DNA of 64,000 nucleotides from Nitrosospira sp. (GCA_013821425.1 JACDGV010000013.1:1-64000); one strand, 5' to 3'. Shown: positions 1 to 10,906, counted from the stretch's first letter. The notes: a model not told the origin generated them from the sequence alone. Numbers and translations: made by a program.

Positions 1-108
1 CTGAGCCTGACACTCTTTGAGAAAACACCGCTCGATCAACTACTTAAAAATACGGAGTTGCAAATAAATACGCCAAAAAATGATAATCAATTGAATCTAT
101 TCAACTAA
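1..108 (+). pseudogene. C-terminal end of an IS4-family-type transposase (cut by window edge)
   Basis: Reading frame 1 is open from the first base to a TAA at 106-108 and gives a 35-residue tail, with a Phe-Glu-Lys-Thr-Pro segment near the start and an Asp-Asn-Gln-Leu-Asn-Leu-Phe ending. Tails of this pattern are familiar from IS4-family transposases. The rest of the gene lies outside the window, so it is not possible to say whether it is intact. The element would end in the following few dozen bases, just upstream of the parD-like gene. Confidence 0.6.
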
Positions 109-140
109 ATCTCCGGACACTACTGATAAATGGTATAAAC

Positions 141-183
141 CCATATTCGGACACATAAGAGAACCATATTCGTACACATAAAG
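141..183 (+). promoter_or_regulatory. Tandem near-identical 20-bp repeats upstream of parD (possible operator)
   Basis: Two copies of a 20-base unit (141-160 and 164-183), both beginning CCATATTCG and continuing ACACATAA, sit just in front of the antitoxin start at 195. They differ at very few positions. Antitoxins of the ParD type usually repress their own operon by binding repeats at the promoter, so an operator role is plausible. An alternative is that the repeats belong to the end of the neighbouring IS4-type element, since a related CGGACAC string occurs at 114-120. Confidence 0.4.
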
Positions 184-194
184 GAATTTCATGA

Positions 195-461
195 ATGAAC
201 ATCAATCTTACGCCTCAACTCGAAGAAATGGTGCGGCAGAAGGTTACATCGGGACTCTACACGTCAGCCAGTGAAGTGGTGCGTGAAGCCCTGCGTCTGA
301 TGGAAGAGAAAGACCAAGTGCGCGCTGCCAAGCTTGAACAACTGCGTAACGATATCCGGGAAGGAGTGAACAGCGGTTCGGTTACGACTTGGGATGCGGA
401 GGATATCAAGCTGGCCGGTCGGGCGAAGCGGACAGGGGCAGCCACTCATCGTGCTGTATAG
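195..461 (+). CDS. parD: ParD-family type II antitoxin
   Basis: An 88-residue protein with the layout of ParD/CopG-type antitoxins. The N-terminal ribbon-helix-helix (about residues 1-45) contains the typical run of small and charged residues around Tyr-Thr-Ser-Ala-Ser-Glu-Val-Val-Arg-Glu-Ala-Leu. The charged C-terminal half is the part that would wrap the toxin. The ATG at 195 is chosen over the out-of-frame ATG at 191. It is followed 7 bases later by a parE-like toxin gene, the normal antitoxin-first order. In this family the antitoxin neutralises a gyrase-poisoning toxin and represses the operon. Because the toxin is broken, the antitoxin may now be a relic or an orphan regulator. Confidence 0.85.
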   Translation: MNINLTPQLEEMVRQKVTSGLYTSASEVVREALRLMEEKDQVRAAKLEQLRNDIREGVNSGSVTTWDAEDIKLAGRAKRTGAATHRAV

Positions 462-468
462 AGCGTGA

Positions 469-764
469 ATGGAAGGCATCTACAAGCGCCCGCTTGCTCA
501 GGAAGACCTGACTGAGATTTGGGAATATATTGCTGATGGCAACATCAACCGTGCTGATGCCTTCATCGATACTGTTGACGCTAAGCTGAGAACACTTGCA
601 GGCCAACCCATGATGGGACGTGCCCGTGATGAACTGATGCCTGGGCTTCGCAGCTTTCCTGATAGCAGTTATGTGCTGTTTTAGAACTGGTTACAGATGG
701 CATCGCCCTCGTGCGCGTATTGCACAGTGCCCGCGATATTACCCCCCAGTTCGAAAGCGAGTGA
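469..764 (+). pseudogene. parE: ParE-family toxin, frameshifted
   Basis: The open frame from 469 encodes a ParE/RelE-fold toxin start (Tyr-Lys-Arg-Pro-Leu-Ala...Asp-Leu, then Met-Met-Gly-Arg-Ala-Arg-Asp-Glu-Leu) but stops at 682-684 after 71 residues. Intact ParE proteins are about 95-100 residues. The missing end, with a Leu-Val-Arg-Val-Leu-His-Ser-Ala-Arg-Asp-Ile core typical of the family, is present in another frame from about 687 and ends at 764. A small deletion near 680 therefore split the gene. The toxin is probably inactive, which would remove the need for its antitoxin. Confidence 0.8.
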
Positions 765-829
765 TGCAGCAAAAGTGCTGCAACTTCACCCCATCCTGAC
801 AAATCTGCTTGACACTTTTCCTCCTGTTT

Positions 830-1420
830 TCAGTTACACATCTCCATAAAACGACCGTTTTTCGGAGAACGTGAAAAATGGATGGGCTTGATCCATTTCT
901 GACTGAAACATCTCCTAAACATTCTCTCGGAACTGACTCTCCGAAAAGTTATGAATGCATTGAGTTTCGGGATAGAAATAGAAAAGGCGAGCAGAGGGTT
1001 TTGAAAAGAAATTCCCTCTAAATAATTAGCCAAGGCCGAAGGTCGCCGAATGCAGGTCGTGTCCAGCGCCCAGACCTGATTGGCCCGGTCGATGGTGAGG
1101 TTGCGCAGCAGGTAGGGATAAATTTCGTGGCCGGGGTGCTTGTTGCTGGTACCCGGTTTTCTGTAGATCGCCTCCATGCCCATGCGTTTCATCATCGTGC
1201 CTGCTTGCCTGCGTCCAATATCGAACCCTTCCCGGTTGAGCTGGTCGCGCAGCATGCGCGCACCCATGAACGGGTGCTCCAGGTGCAACTCGTCAATACG
1301 GCGCATGCGCGCCAGCCCGGCGGCAGACACAGAACGACGCTGATAATACGCCGTGGAGCGGGCCAGCCCCAGTATCTGGCATTGCCGGGCGACAGGTAAT
1401 TTGTGGTCTCGGATGATCAT
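830..1420 (-). pseudogene. IS3-family transposase OrfB, truncated
   Basis: The N-terminal 125 or so residues match IS3 OrfB. They include the HTH_21-like region (Arg-Ser-Thr-Ala-Tyr-Tyr...Arg-Arg-Ile-Asp-Glu-Leu-His), then Met-Gly-Ala-Arg-Met-Leu-Arg, Tyr-Arg-Lys-Pro, and the start of the rve integrase core with its first catalytic Asp (Trp-Ala-Leu-Asp). The following 70 residues do not resemble a transposase, and the second Asp and the Glu of the DDE triad are missing. The ORF is about 196 residues against roughly 280-300 for the family. Its ATG overlaps the orfA stop as ATGA. Confidence 0.75.
859..947. repeat. Nested inverted repeats (two stems)
   Basis: An outer 10-bp pair (859-868, TTTTCGGAGA, with its complement at 938-947) encloses an inner perfect 8-bp hairpin (876-883 and 891-898, loop of 7). 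The region lies next to the truncated IS3 element and encodes nothing recognisable. It may be a remnant of a small non-coding element or simply chance pairing. Confidence 0.35.
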
Positions 1421-1717
1421 CTTCTTGCGCTCAACATTCCCGCCTTGGTGAGCGCGCTTTCTAAAAAATCATTCTCCAGAGCCAGTTGCCCAATCTTGGC
1501 GTGCAATGCCTTCATATCAGCGGGAGGCTCCACCACAGCACCTCCCCGGCTAAACACGTCGGCAGCCCGTTCGCTTAGTTGCCGCTTCCACTCGATAATC
1601 TGGTTAGGATGTACTTCAAACCGCTGCACTAGTTCGGCCAGCGTCTTGTCGCCAGCTATCGCTCGCCACTTTGGCTTTGAACACCGCTGAGTGCGTCCGT
1701 CTCGTCCTTTTTGCCAT
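1050..1717 (-). mobile_element. Decayed and truncated IS3-family insertion sequence
   Basis: Minus-strand orfA and orfB remnants with the IS3-family arrangement (orfA then overlapping orfB) lie here. Transposase homology is recognisable from the orfA start at 1717 down to about 1050, where orfB loses its family signature in the middle of the catalytic core, just after the Val-Trp-Ala-Leu-Asp-Thr-Thr stretch. OrfA also carries a frameshift. The element therefore cannot move by itself. Exact ends and target duplication could not be identified. Its boundary near 1050 was probably made by a deletion or by another insertion. Confidence 0.75.
1417..1717 (-). pseudogene. IS3-family transposase OrfA, frameshifted
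   Basis: Reading from an ATG at 1717, the first 17 or so codons give a standard OrfA start (Met-Ala-Lys-Arg-Thr-Arg-Arg-Thr-His-Ser-Ala-Val-Phe-Lys-Ala-Lys-Val) but then run into a wrong frame. The rest of OrfA, a helix-turn-helix followed by a leucine-zipper-like part, continues in another frame and ends at 1417. A one- or two-base deletion near 1665 explains this. OrfA binds the element ends in intact IS3 elements; here it is presumably non-functional. Confidence 0.75.
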
Positions 1718-1978
1718 TCTCTGCTCCATATCCAAGCCCAAATGGGCCATCAAAATGTAGCAGATTTTCCACTTATAAACTTGTCCAGATTCCCGGAGCC
1801 ACTTCTGTTCGATGGTATTCCACAGCTAGAAATGTAACCATCGGCGCTGCAGGGAAAATTTAGTCCGTTATCTCCTGTAGTAATTGCCCCGGCAGTAGAC
1901 GCCGGCACGGACTCCGGGCACAATACTGCAATCATGGATTGTGCAGCGTTTGCGCAGCATCCACTTTTGATTTTATAT

Positions 1979-2074
1979 GGCGGGCCTCCCCGCATTGCAT
2001 AGTAGTGAACCTGGTCAGGTCCGGAAGGAAGCAGCCACAGCTATATTCTGCAAGTGCCGGGGGTCGGGCTCGCC
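1979..2074 (+). ncRNA. ffs: Signal recognition particle 4.5S RNA
   Basis: The highly conserved SRP apical core is present at about 2010-2036 (GGTCAGGTCCGGAAGGAAGC followed by AGCC). The flanks form the expected long hairpin: GGCGGGCC at 1979 pairs with GGGCTCGCC ending at 2074, and the CCCCGC / GCCGGGGG parts pair further in. About 96 nt is right for the short bacterial SRP RNA. It binds Ffh and targets nascent membrane proteins. Position directly upstream of dnaX is common in proteobacteria. The ends are set by stem pairing and may be off by a few bases. Confidence 0.93.
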
Positions 2075-2218
2075 ACCCGTTTTTAGGCGCTCAGGCAGGC
2101 GAGGGTACGAGAACCGGATGGCGCCCGGTCTTGCCCCGCCACCCTTATGGCCTGGGCGCGAACAGATCCAAAGTTCTTTTCGATCTTACAATAACACTCT
2201 CCCTTATTCTCGATAATC

Positions 2219-3949
2219 GTGTCCCAGACCCAAGTTCTTGCCCGAAAGTGGCGCCCCAGGAGCTTTCGCGAACTGACCGGACAGGATCACGTGGTCAGGG
2301 CGCTTACCAGCGCACTTCAGCAAAAGCGGCTGCATCATGCTTACCTGTTTACCGGAACGCGCGGTATTGGCAAGACCACTATTGCGCGCATTTTAGCCAA
2401 GGCGCTCAACTGCGAGACGGGAATCACGCCAGCGCCCTGTGGGGAATGCTCCGCCTGCACGGAAATTGATAGTGGGCGTTTCGTCGATCTGATCGAGATG
2501 GATGCCGCTTCGAATACCCAAGTGGACAAGATGCGCGAACTGCTGGAGAACGCGCTCTACGCTCCAACAATAGCGCGTTACAAGGTTTACATAATCGACG
2601 AAGTACACATGCTTTCCAAATCGGCTTTCAATGCCATGTTGAAAACCCTGGAAGAGCCGCCGGAACATGTCAAATTCATACTTGCCACTACCGACCCCCA
2701 GAAGATTCCAGTGACTGTCTTGTCTCGCTGCCTGCAATTCAACCTTAAACAGATTCCGCTTCCGCTGATCGCCGCGCATCTCAAGCATGTGCTTGAACAG
2801 GAGCACATTAGCTGCGACGCCCCTTCGTTACAATTGGTCGCGCGTTCGGCGCAAGGCAGCATGCGGGACGCCTTGAGCATTCTGGACCAGGCGATTGGCT
2901 TTGGTGAGGGAAAAATCGAAGAAGACGTGGTGCGCGACATGCTCGGCACCATCGATCAGGGTTATCTCTATGATCTGCTGGACGCGCTGGCGCAAAATGA
3001 TGGCCCCCGAATGCTGTCGATAGCCGATGCGATGGAAAGCCGCAGTCTTTCTTTGGATACTGCGTTGCAGGAGCTGGCATCACTATTGCATCGCGTTGCG
3101 CTGGCGCAAATTGTGCCTTCTGCCATCGCGGAGGATACCCTGGAGCGCGAGAAAATTTTCAAGCTTGCAGAAACCTATGGTCCCGAGGATATCCAGTTGT
3201 TTTACCAGATCGCCATACATGGGCGCGAAGATTTGAGCAGGGCGCCCGACGAGTACGCGGGTTTCACCATGACGCTGATGCGGATGCTGGCTTTCATGCC
3301 GGAGGAAACAGCCGCAGCAGCCGTAGCCGAAGCACCCGTAGCAGTAAATGCCGCGGTAAAAGCCTCGCCAGACGATCCGGCAAAGGTCAGGTCAGTCCGG
3401 CCAACCCCGTCAGAGACTCCCCCGCCCGCATCCCGTCGAAATGGTGGCGCCTCCGGTGTGCCGGGCAGGACTGATACCGCCAGGGAGGCAACGCATTCAT
3501 CGCCGGCACCGTTGGAGAGAGCAGGCCAGAAACCGGATGCAGATGCAGACGCAGGCGCTAACTTGTTGGGTGAAGGCGGCTGGCTGGCGACGGTCAACCA
3601 GTTAAAGTTGAACGGAATAACGAAAGAGCTGGCGCAGCACTGCGAGGTCAAAAACATTTCTCGGAACGAGATCGAGTTTTGTGTGCCAGAGACGCATGGG
3701 CACCTGCTTCAGAAAACCTACCAGGAAAGGATGCAATCCGCGCTGAGGGAGCATTTGGGTAAGCCGGTGCGGATAAAGTTCCTGGTTGGGGTAGTCACGG
3801 GCATGTCTCCCGCCGAGCTGGAGAATCGTGAAAAGCAGGAGAGGCAATTGCAAGCCATTGCAGCCATCGAATCGGACCCGTTTGTGCAGGAGCTGGTGGA
3901 GAATCTTGACGCCAAACTGATCGTTTCCTCGATCAAACCCATTCAATAG
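2219..3949 (+). CDS. dnaX: DNA polymerase III subunit tau/gamma
   Basis: A 576-residue clamp-loader ATPase. Walker A GTRGIGKT is at residues 46-53. Four zinc cysteines are at 65, 74, 77 and 80, and Walker B with Asp-Glu is at about 126-129. The Ser-Arg-Cys sensor/arginine-finger motif follows at about 170. A Pro/Ala-rich linker (about residues 360-450) leads to the C-terminal tau domain that binds DnaB and the polymerase core. The GTG at 2219 begins the conserved Gln-Val-Leu-Ala-Arg-Lys-Trp-Arg-Pro start. No A-rich slippery heptamer typical of programmed gamma formation was seen. It lies between ffs and ybaB-recR in the usual order and is probably co-transcribed with them. Confidence 0.97.
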   Translation: MSQTQVLARKWRPRSFRELTGQDHVVRALTSALQQKRLHHAYLFTGTRGIGKTTIARILAKALNCETGITPAPCGECSACTEIDSGRFVDLIEMDAASNTQVDKMRELLENALYAPTIARYKVYIIDEVHMLSKSAFNAMLKTLEEPPEHVKFILATTDPQKIPVTVLSRCLQFNLKQIPLPLIAAHLKHVLEQEHISCDAPSLQLVARSAQGSMRDALSILDQAIGFGEGKIEEDVVRDMLGTIDQGYLYDLLDALAQNDGPRMLSIADAMESRSLSLDTALQELASLLHRVALAQIVPSAIAEDTLEREKIFKLAETYGPEDIQLFYQIAIHGREDLSRAPDEYAGFTMTLMRMLAFMPEETAAAAVAEAPVAVNAAVKASPDDPAKVRSVRPTPSETPPPASRRNGGASGVPGRTDTAREATHSSPAPLERAGQKPDADADAGANLLGEGGWLATVNQLKLNGITKELAQHCEVKNISRNEIEFCVPETHGHLLQKTYQERMQSALREHLGKPVRIKFLVGVVTGMSPAELENREKQERQLQAIAAIESDPFVQELVENLDAKLIVSSIKPIQ

Positions 3950-3963
3950 CGGAGGTAAGAAAA

Positions 3964-4290
3964 ATGATGAAAGGCGGCTTGGGCAACCTGATGAAACAGG
4001 CTCAGCAAATGCAGGAGAACATGAAAGCCATGCAGGAAAAACTGGCTTCAATAGAAGTGGAAGGCCAGTCGGGGGCGGGCATGGTCAAGGTAGTGATGAC
4101 CTGCCGTTACGACGTGAAGCGCGTCAGCATCGACAGTAGCCTTATCGGGGACGATAAGGATATGCTGGAAGATTTGATAGCGGCCGCGGTAAATGACGCG
4201 GTGCGCCGGGTGGAATCCACCACTCAGGAGAAAATGGCCGGTTTCACTTCGGGACTTAATCTGCCGCCAGGGATGAAAATGCCTTTTTAA
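3964..4290 (+). CDS. ybaB: YbaB/EbfC-family nucleoid-associated protein
   Basis: A 108-residue YbaB/EbfC protein. It has a Met/Gln/Lys-rich N-terminal helix ([11 protein letters not shown]), a central beta-sheet with Gly-Gly/Gly-Ala turns, and a Gly/Pro/Met-rich tail. Members form tweezer-like dimers that bind DNA. The gene begins 14 bases after dnaX with an AGGTAAG-type ribosome site at 3954-3960. The family pattern dnaX-ybaB-recR links it to replication and recombination. Confidence 0.95.
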   Translation: MMKGGLGNLMKQAQQMQENMKAMQEKLASIEVEGQSGAGMVKVVMTCRYDVKRVSIDSSLIGDDKDMLEDLIAAAVNDAVRRVESTTQEKMAGFTSGLNLPPGMKMPF

Positions 4291-4411
4291 GTTCGAAGCA
4301 GAGGGAAGATGCAGATGATCCGTCAATAATTCATAGACGCGAAAAACGGTCAGTCCATATTTCTAAAATGCCGCGTCGTGTTCGCGTTTTCAGTATTTTG
4401 TTTCCACCTCG

Positions 4412-5008
4412 GTGAAAAATCCAGCCAGCCTCGATGAGCTGATCCATGCGTTACGCTGCCTGCCCGGCGTGGGCCCCAGGTCGGCGCAGCGCATGGCGTA
4501 TCACCTTTTGCAGCGGGATCATGCTGGTGCGAAGCGGCTTGCCAATTCGCTCGATTATGCGCTGGAACATATAAGCCATTGCGAGAAGTGCAATAATTTC
4601 ACCGAAGAAGTCGTCTGTGAACTATGCCGCTCTGAGCGCCGCGATGCCACATTGTTATGCGTTGTTGAAATGCCCGCCGATCTACTGATGATGGAGCAGG
4701 CACATTGCTACAAGGGCATGTATTTTGTTCTGATGGGCCGGCTATCCCCATTGGACGGTATCGGGCCGAGGGAAATCCATCTTGACCGGCTGTTGAAACG
4801 AACCCAGGACGGAGTGGTAAGGGAAGTCGTGCTTGCCACCAATTTTACGGTTGAAGGCGAGGCTACCGCTCACTATATCGGTGAGTTGCTGCATACCAAA
4901 GGGCTGAAGGTTACACGCATTGCACGTGGACTGCCCGTCGGTGGCGAACTGGAGCACGTGGATAGCGGCACACTGGCGCAGGCGGTAATTGAGCGCAGAG
5001 CGATTTAG
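4412..5008 (+). CDS. recR: Recombination mediator RecR
   Basis: A 198-residue protein with a helix-hairpin-helix (about residues 12-30), a C4 zinc finger (Cys57, Cys60, Cys69, Cys72) and a Toprim domain from about residue 80. RecR works with RecO (and RecF) to load RecA on gapped DNA. The GTG at 4412 gives the standard start of the family (Pro-Ala-Ser-Leu-Asp-Glu-Leu-Ile). It lies 121 bases after ybaB in the dnaX-ybaB-recR cluster and is followed by a terminator-like hairpin at 5009-5030. Confidence 0.97.
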   Translation: MKNPASLDELIHALRCLPGVGPRSAQRMAYHLLQRDHAGAKRLANSLDYALEHISHCEKCNNFTEEVVCELCRSERRDATLLCVVEMPADLLMMEQAHCYKGMYFVLMGRLSPLDGIGPREIHLDRLLKRTQDGVVREVVLATNFTVEGEATAHYIGELLHTKGLKVTRIARGLPVGGELEHVDSGTLAQAVIERRAI

Positions 5009-5030
5009 GGAAGCCTTGTTAAGGGCTTCC
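5009..5030 (+). terminator. Hairpin downstream of recR (weak terminator)
   Basis: GGAAGCC and GGCTTCC form a 7-bp perfect stem with an 8-base loop immediately after the recR stop. It is followed by a T-rich but interrupted stretch (TTAGGGTTTCCTT). It could end the dnaX-ybaB-recR transcript before rluB, though the T tract is poor. Confidence 0.45.
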
Positions 5031-5090
5031 TTAGGGTTTCCTTGGCAACACCGATAATAATACGGGCACAACCAGCAAAATGAGACTCGG

Positions 5091-5999
5091 ATGAAACCCA
5101 GGCTGCCAAAGCCAGCCCAGCCCCGCAAACCGGGGACCCGGTCGCCAGAGTCTTCCTTCTCACCCCAGGGCACCCCGGCGGGGAGATCGATAAAGAAAAA
5201 GGTGTCCGCAGCTGCTGGCGCCAATGTTAGCTCCGGTCCCGCAGCCGCCGGCGCACTCGCCGTCACGCAAAAACTCCAGAAGCTGCTGGCGCAGGCCGGG
5301 CTGGGTTCGCGGCGTGAAATGGAGGAACTGATCGCTGACGGGCAGGTAACAATCAATGGAAAGGTCGCGCATATTGCCGACCGCGCAGGTCCTGAAGATG
5401 TAGTGCGGGTGGGGAAGCGCGTCATTCATTTCAGGTCGGGCAAACGTCTGCCGCGCGTCATGCTCTATCATAAGCCGGAGGGGGAAATTGTCAGCCGCGG
5501 GGATCCGCAAGCCCGGCCATCCGTATTTGACAAACTGCCTCAGCTGCGGTCATCCAAGTGGATCGCTATCGGCAGGCTCGATTACAACACCAGCGGACTG
5601 CTGATCTTTACCACGGATGGCGAACTGGCCAACCGGCTGATGCATCCGCGCTTTGAAGTAGAGCGCGAATATGCGGTGCGCGTCATGGGGCGCCTGACCC
5701 CGGAAGTGGCATCGAAATTGACCGAGGGAGTTGAACTGGAGGACGGGCTGGCGAAATTCGATTATTTGTCGGATGAAGGCGGAGAGGGCTCCAACCACTG
5801 GTACCGGGTGATATTGAAGGAAGGCAGGAACCGGGAAGTGCGCCGCATGTTCGAGGCAGTGGGAATGACGGTGAGCCGACTGATGCGCGTGCGCTTCGGT
5901 CCGATAAACCTGCCGCCGCGATTGAAACGCGGAAAGTGGCTGGAGCTGGACGAGGTGGAAATCAAGCGGCTGCTGGCGCTGGTATCAGCTAATCCGTAG
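5091..5999 (+). CDS. rluB: 23S rRNA pseudouridine synthase, RluB type
   Basis: A 302-residue RsuA/RluB-family enzyme. A basic, low-complexity N-terminal extension (residues 1-55) precedes an S4 RNA-binding domain (about 58-105). The catalytic domain follows, with the GRLDYNTSGLL motif that places the nucleophile at Asp164, and a Lys-Glu-Gly-Arg-Asn-Arg-Glu-Val-Arg-Arg-Met motif near residue 245. The family isomerises uridine 2605 of 23S rRNA (E. coli numbering). RluB rather than RluE/RsuA is chosen from length and extension. The gene converges with prmB and the two 3' ends overlap by 11 bases. Confidence 0.9.
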   Translation: MKPRLPKPAQPRKPGTRSPESSFSPQGTPAGRSIKKKVSAAAGANVSSGPAAAGALAVTQKLQKLLAQAGLGSRREMEELIADGQVTINGKVAHIADRAGPEDVVRVGKRVIHFRSGKRLPRVMLYHKPEGEIVSRGDPQARPSVFDKLPQLRSSKWIAIGRLDYNTSGLLIFTTDGELANRLMHPRFEVEREYAVRVMGRLTPEVASKLTEGVELEDGLAKFDYLSDEGGEGSNHWYRVILKEGRNREVRRMFEAVGMTVSRLMRVRFGPINLPPRLKRGKWLELDEVEIKRLLALVSANP

Positions 6000-6897
6000 A
6001 AGCTGCTGAAAGTTGGTCGCGGTTCAGCAGAAAAACAAATTCGTCCCCTGTACTGGTTTCGAGCCAGGTAAAAGGAATCTCGCGAAAGGTTTGTTCCAGG
6101 ATATCCCGATTATGACCGATTTCGGCGACCAGTAACCCGCGTTTGGTCAGATGCCTGGCTGCGTTGCTCAGTATTGCACGGGTTGCCTCCAGCCCATCCT
6201 CGCCGCTCGCCAGGGCATTGCGCGGTTCATGGCGATACTCCCCCGGGAGCGTCGCCATAGACGCTGCGCCGACATAAGGCGGGTTAGTCACGATGAGGTC
6301 GTATTGGCGCCCCTGCAAACCAGCAAATAAGTCGGACTCGATGAGATGGATTCGATGCTCCAGGTTGTAATCCGCTACGTTCTTTTCAGCTACTTGCAGT
6401 GCCGCTGGTGAAATGTCAGAGGCTTCGATCATGGCATTCGGGAACGCGTGCGCAAGCAATATGGCGAGGCACCCCGACCCGGTGCAAAGATCAAGTGCGG
6501 AATCGATATCCTCGGGTTCTTCTATCCAGGAAGCGAGTTGCTCCTGCAGCAACTCCGCGATGAACGAGCGCGGTATGATCACGCGCTCGTCCACATAGAA
6601 GCTGAAATCTCCCAGCCATGCTTCTTTCGTGAGATAGGCTGCGGGAATTTTTTCTGTTGCGCGGCGCTCGATCACGCTCAATACGTCCTCGAGTTCAGGC
6701 GTCGTAACGCGAGCGTCAAGAAATGGTTCCAGACGGTCAAGTGGCAGGTGCAGCGTATGCAGAATCAGATACACCGCCTCATCGTATGCTGATGCTGAGC
6801 CATGACCAAAAAAGAGATTTGCCTCGGCGAAGCGGCTTACCGCAAAGCGCAGCAGGTCACGGATAGTACGGAGTTGGGTTTTGGCACGGATAAACAT
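5989..6897 (-). CDS. prmB: Ribosomal protein uL3 glutamine N5-methyltransferase
   Basis: A 302-residue class I SAM methyltransferase. The SAM loop DLCTGSGC is at residues 136-143 and the glutamine-methylating NPPY motif is at 205-208. The N-terminal helical domain (about 1-90) is that of the HemK/PrmC and PrmB family. PrmB rather than PrmC is preferred because of the N-terminal sequence (Ile-Arg-Asp-Leu-Leu-Arg-Phe-Ala-Val-Ser-Arg-Phe) and because in betaproteobacteria prmB often lies downstream of dapE. Here pgpA sits between them on the other strand. Confidence 0.9.
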   Translation of the reverse strand: MFIRAKTQLRTIRDLLRFAVSRFAEANLFFGHGSASAYDEAVYLILHTLHLPLDRLEPFLDARVTTPELEDVLSVIERRATEKIPAAYLTKEAWLGDFSFYVDERVIIPRSFIAELLQEQLASWIEEPEDIDSALDLCTGSGCLAILLAHAFPNAMIEASDISPAALQVAEKNVADYNLEHRIHLIESDLFAGLQGRQYDLIVTNPPYVGAASMATLPGEYRHEPRNALASGEDGLEATRAILSNAARHLTKRGLLVAEIGHNRDILEQTFREIPFTWLETSTGDEFVFLLNRDQLSAASTD

Positions 6898-7118
6898 TTA
6901 TTAGCGAGCCATCCTGAACGGCAGCGGAGACAGGAGATCAATCAGTATATCCCGCCAGATAGCCAGTTTTCATCTATTCCTCTTACTAGTCCATGTTCAA
7001 TTGCGTAAGTGATTCTTTAGCTTGACAGATACGTGGGACTTGTTTAGGGCTTCCCTGGAAGGAAGAAGCCGGCCAATCCATACATCGCAGCTACTTTTCT
7101 GGACAACGGACGCGGTTC

Positions 7119-7598
7119 ATGAACGATGTCATCACCTGGTTTGCGACGGGGTTCGGGCTGGGCCAGTCTCCCGTTATTCCTGGCACCGTTGGGGCCCTTC
7201 CCGGCATCGCGCTGGCCTGGCTCATGCTGCGCCGATCACGACGGGTACAGCTGTTCATTGCTGCCGGGCTGATCCTGCTCGCCGTGCCTCTGTGCCATAT
7301 TGCCTCCTACAATCTCGGAGGCGAGGATGATCCCCGGATTGTGGCCGATGAATTCCTTACCTTTCCGGCTGCCGTGGCGGGACAGGCAGTGGCTCGGCAA
7401 CCCTTGGTTCTGGCCGGAACCTTCCTCACCAGTCGCGTGCTCGACGGGCTCAAGCCGCCACTTGCCGCCCAGGCGGAAAATGTCCCCGGAGGCCTTGGAA
7501 TCGTACTCGACGATGTGGTAGCCAATCTCTACTGCTGGCTGTTGCTTGGCGGCATCTTCGCCGCGTACCGCTGCTGGCGACGTATCAAAGGCTGGTAG
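7119..7598 (+). CDS. pgpA: Phosphatidylglycerophosphatase A
   Basis: A 159-residue membrane enzyme. It has the family N-terminus (Gly-Leu-Gly-Gln-Ser-Pro-Val-Ile-Pro-Gly-Thr-Val-Gly), an Asp-Glu pair (residues 77-78) in the active-site loop, and the C-terminal Pro-Gly-Gly-Leu-Gly-Ile-Val-Leu-Asp-Asp motif before a last helix. It removes phosphate from phosphatidylglycerophosphate in the inner membrane. It often follows thiL, but here stands alone between prmB and dapE, convergent with dapE. Confidence 0.93.
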   Translation: MNDVITWFATGFGLGQSPVIPGTVGALPGIALAWLMLRRSRRVQLFIAAGLILLAVPLCHIASYNLGGEDDPRIVADEFLTFPAAVAGQAVARQPLVLAGTFLTSRVLDGLKPPLAAQAENVPGGLGIVLDDVVANLYCWLLLGGIFAAYRCWRRIKGW

Positions 7599-7669
7599 AG
7601 GAAGTAAGGCGTCAATCCATTGGCAAGGCCGGCTAGCTCGAAATTCCGGTCCATTTCGTACTGCACGCC

Positions 7670-9671
<2,002 letters not shown>

Positions 9672-9697
9672 GGTTTTCCCTTAATATTCTTGGTAAT

Positions 9698-10906
9698 TTA
9701 CGTGTCGAGTGCACATTGGGATGATAGCAGCCCGTTTATTCGTCCGGCTGCGTCCACGCATTCGGCTAATGGCGCAACGAGGGCGATTCGAATGAAATTT
9801 TGGCCGGGGTTAATCCCGTGCGCATATCGCGCCAGGTAACTGCCCGGCAAAACTGTTACATTATAATGGCGATAGAGCCGCTGGGTGAACTCAACATCAT
9901 TAACCGGTGTCCTTACCCACAAGTAAAAGGCCGCGTCCGGCGCCGACACTTGCAGGGTTCCCCTCAGCAATGCGGTAGCAGCGGCGAATTTCTCACGGTA
10001 GAGGCGGCGATTTTCGATAACATGAAATTCGTCATCCCAAGCCGCCTTGCTTGCCGCCTGCACTGCCGGGTTCATTGCGCCGCCGTGGTAGGTACGGTAG
10101 AGCAGGAATTTTTTGAGGATGGATGCGTCCCCCGCGGCAAACCCCGAGCGCATACCCGGCACATTTGATCTTTTCGACAGACTGCTGAACACCACCAGAC
10201 GGGGAAAGCCGCTTCGGCCCAGCTGGTGAGCGGCTTCGAGCGCACCGAGGGGGCGAACGTTTTCGTCGAAATAAATTTCGGCGTAGCACTCATCCGAGGC
10301 AATGACGAACCCATGACGATCAGATAGCTCGAACAGGTGGCGCCATTCATCCATCGACATTACCCTGCCGGTAGGGTTGCCGGGCGAACAGACGTAGACC
10401 AGTTGGACGCGGGACCAGGTAGCGTCCGTCAATTGCGCATAGTCGAGTGCAAAGTTGTTCTCTGGCAGCGCATTCAGGAAACAAGGTGTGGCGCCAGCGA
10501 GCAGGGCCGCTCCTTCGTATATCTGATAAAACGGGTTCGGGCAAATTACAATTGCTGGTGAAAGCGAGGGGTCAATCGCCGCCTGGGCAAACGAGAACAG
10601 CGCTTCGCGGCTCCCATTAACGGGGATAACCTCCGTATCGGGATTGATGTCAGGGAGGCCGTAGCGCCGGATAAGCCAGGCTGCAATGCTGGTTCGTAGC
10701 GACCTGGAACCCAGTGTTGTGGGATAAAGAGCCATTCCGGCGAGGTTTTCGGTCAATGCCTGGCGAATGAAATCGGGCGTGGGGTGTTTGGGCTCGCCTA
10801 TATGCAGCCTGACAGGCGAGTAGCTCCGTTCCGGCTCGATTCCCTCAAGCAGCTTGTTGAGATTCTGGAAGGGATAGGGTTGCAGGCGGTCGAGGTTGGG
10901 ATTCAA
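9698..10906 (-). CDS. dapC: Succinyldiaminopimelate transaminase
   Basis: A 402-residue fold-type I aminotransferase. The PLP lysine is Lys245 (SSLSKRSNVPGMR), and the SPGNPTG motif (about 174-180) and Asp205-Glu206 of the cofactor pocket are present. The N-terminus (Asn-Pro-Asn-Leu-Asp-Arg-Leu-Gln-Pro-Tyr-Pro-Phe) is typical of the betaproteobacterial DapC subgroup. It converts N-succinyl-2-amino-6-ketopimelate and glutamate to N-succinyl-L,L-diaminopimelate. It is the first gene of the dapC-dapD-dapE row. Confidence 0.93.
   Translation of the reverse strand: MNPNLDRLQPYPFQNLNKLLEGIEPERSYSPVRLHIGEPKHPTPDFIRQALTENLAGMALYPTTLGSRSLRTSIAAWLIRRYGLPDINPDTEVIPVNGSREALFSFAQAAIDPSLSPAIVICPNPFYQIYEGAALLAGATPCFLNALPENNFALDYAQLTDATWSRVQLVYVCSPGNPTGRVMSMDEWRHLFELSDRHGFVIASDECYAEIYFDENVRPLGALEAAHQLGRSGFPRLVVFSSLSKRSNVPGMRSGFAAGDASILKKFLLYRTYHGGAMNPAVQAASKAAWDDEFHVIENRRLYREKFAAATALLRGTLQVSAPDAAFYLWVRTPVNDVEFTQRLYRHYNVTVLPGSYLARYAHGINPGQNFIRIALVAPLAECVDAAGRINGLLSSQCALDT

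Noticed and set aside
1750-1995. An 81-codon minus-strand frame overlapping the 4.5S RNA
   Set aside because: No recognisable family, no ribosome site, and it runs into the ffs gene on the opposite strand.
3202-3657. A 151-codon minus-strand frame opposite the dnaX linker
   Set aside because: Ala/Ser/Pro-rich low-complexity shadow of the Pro/Ala-rich tau linker.
3300-3660. Programmed frameshift for a gamma subunit in dnaX
   Set aside because: No A-AAA-AAG-type slippery heptamer with downstream structure was seen in the linker.
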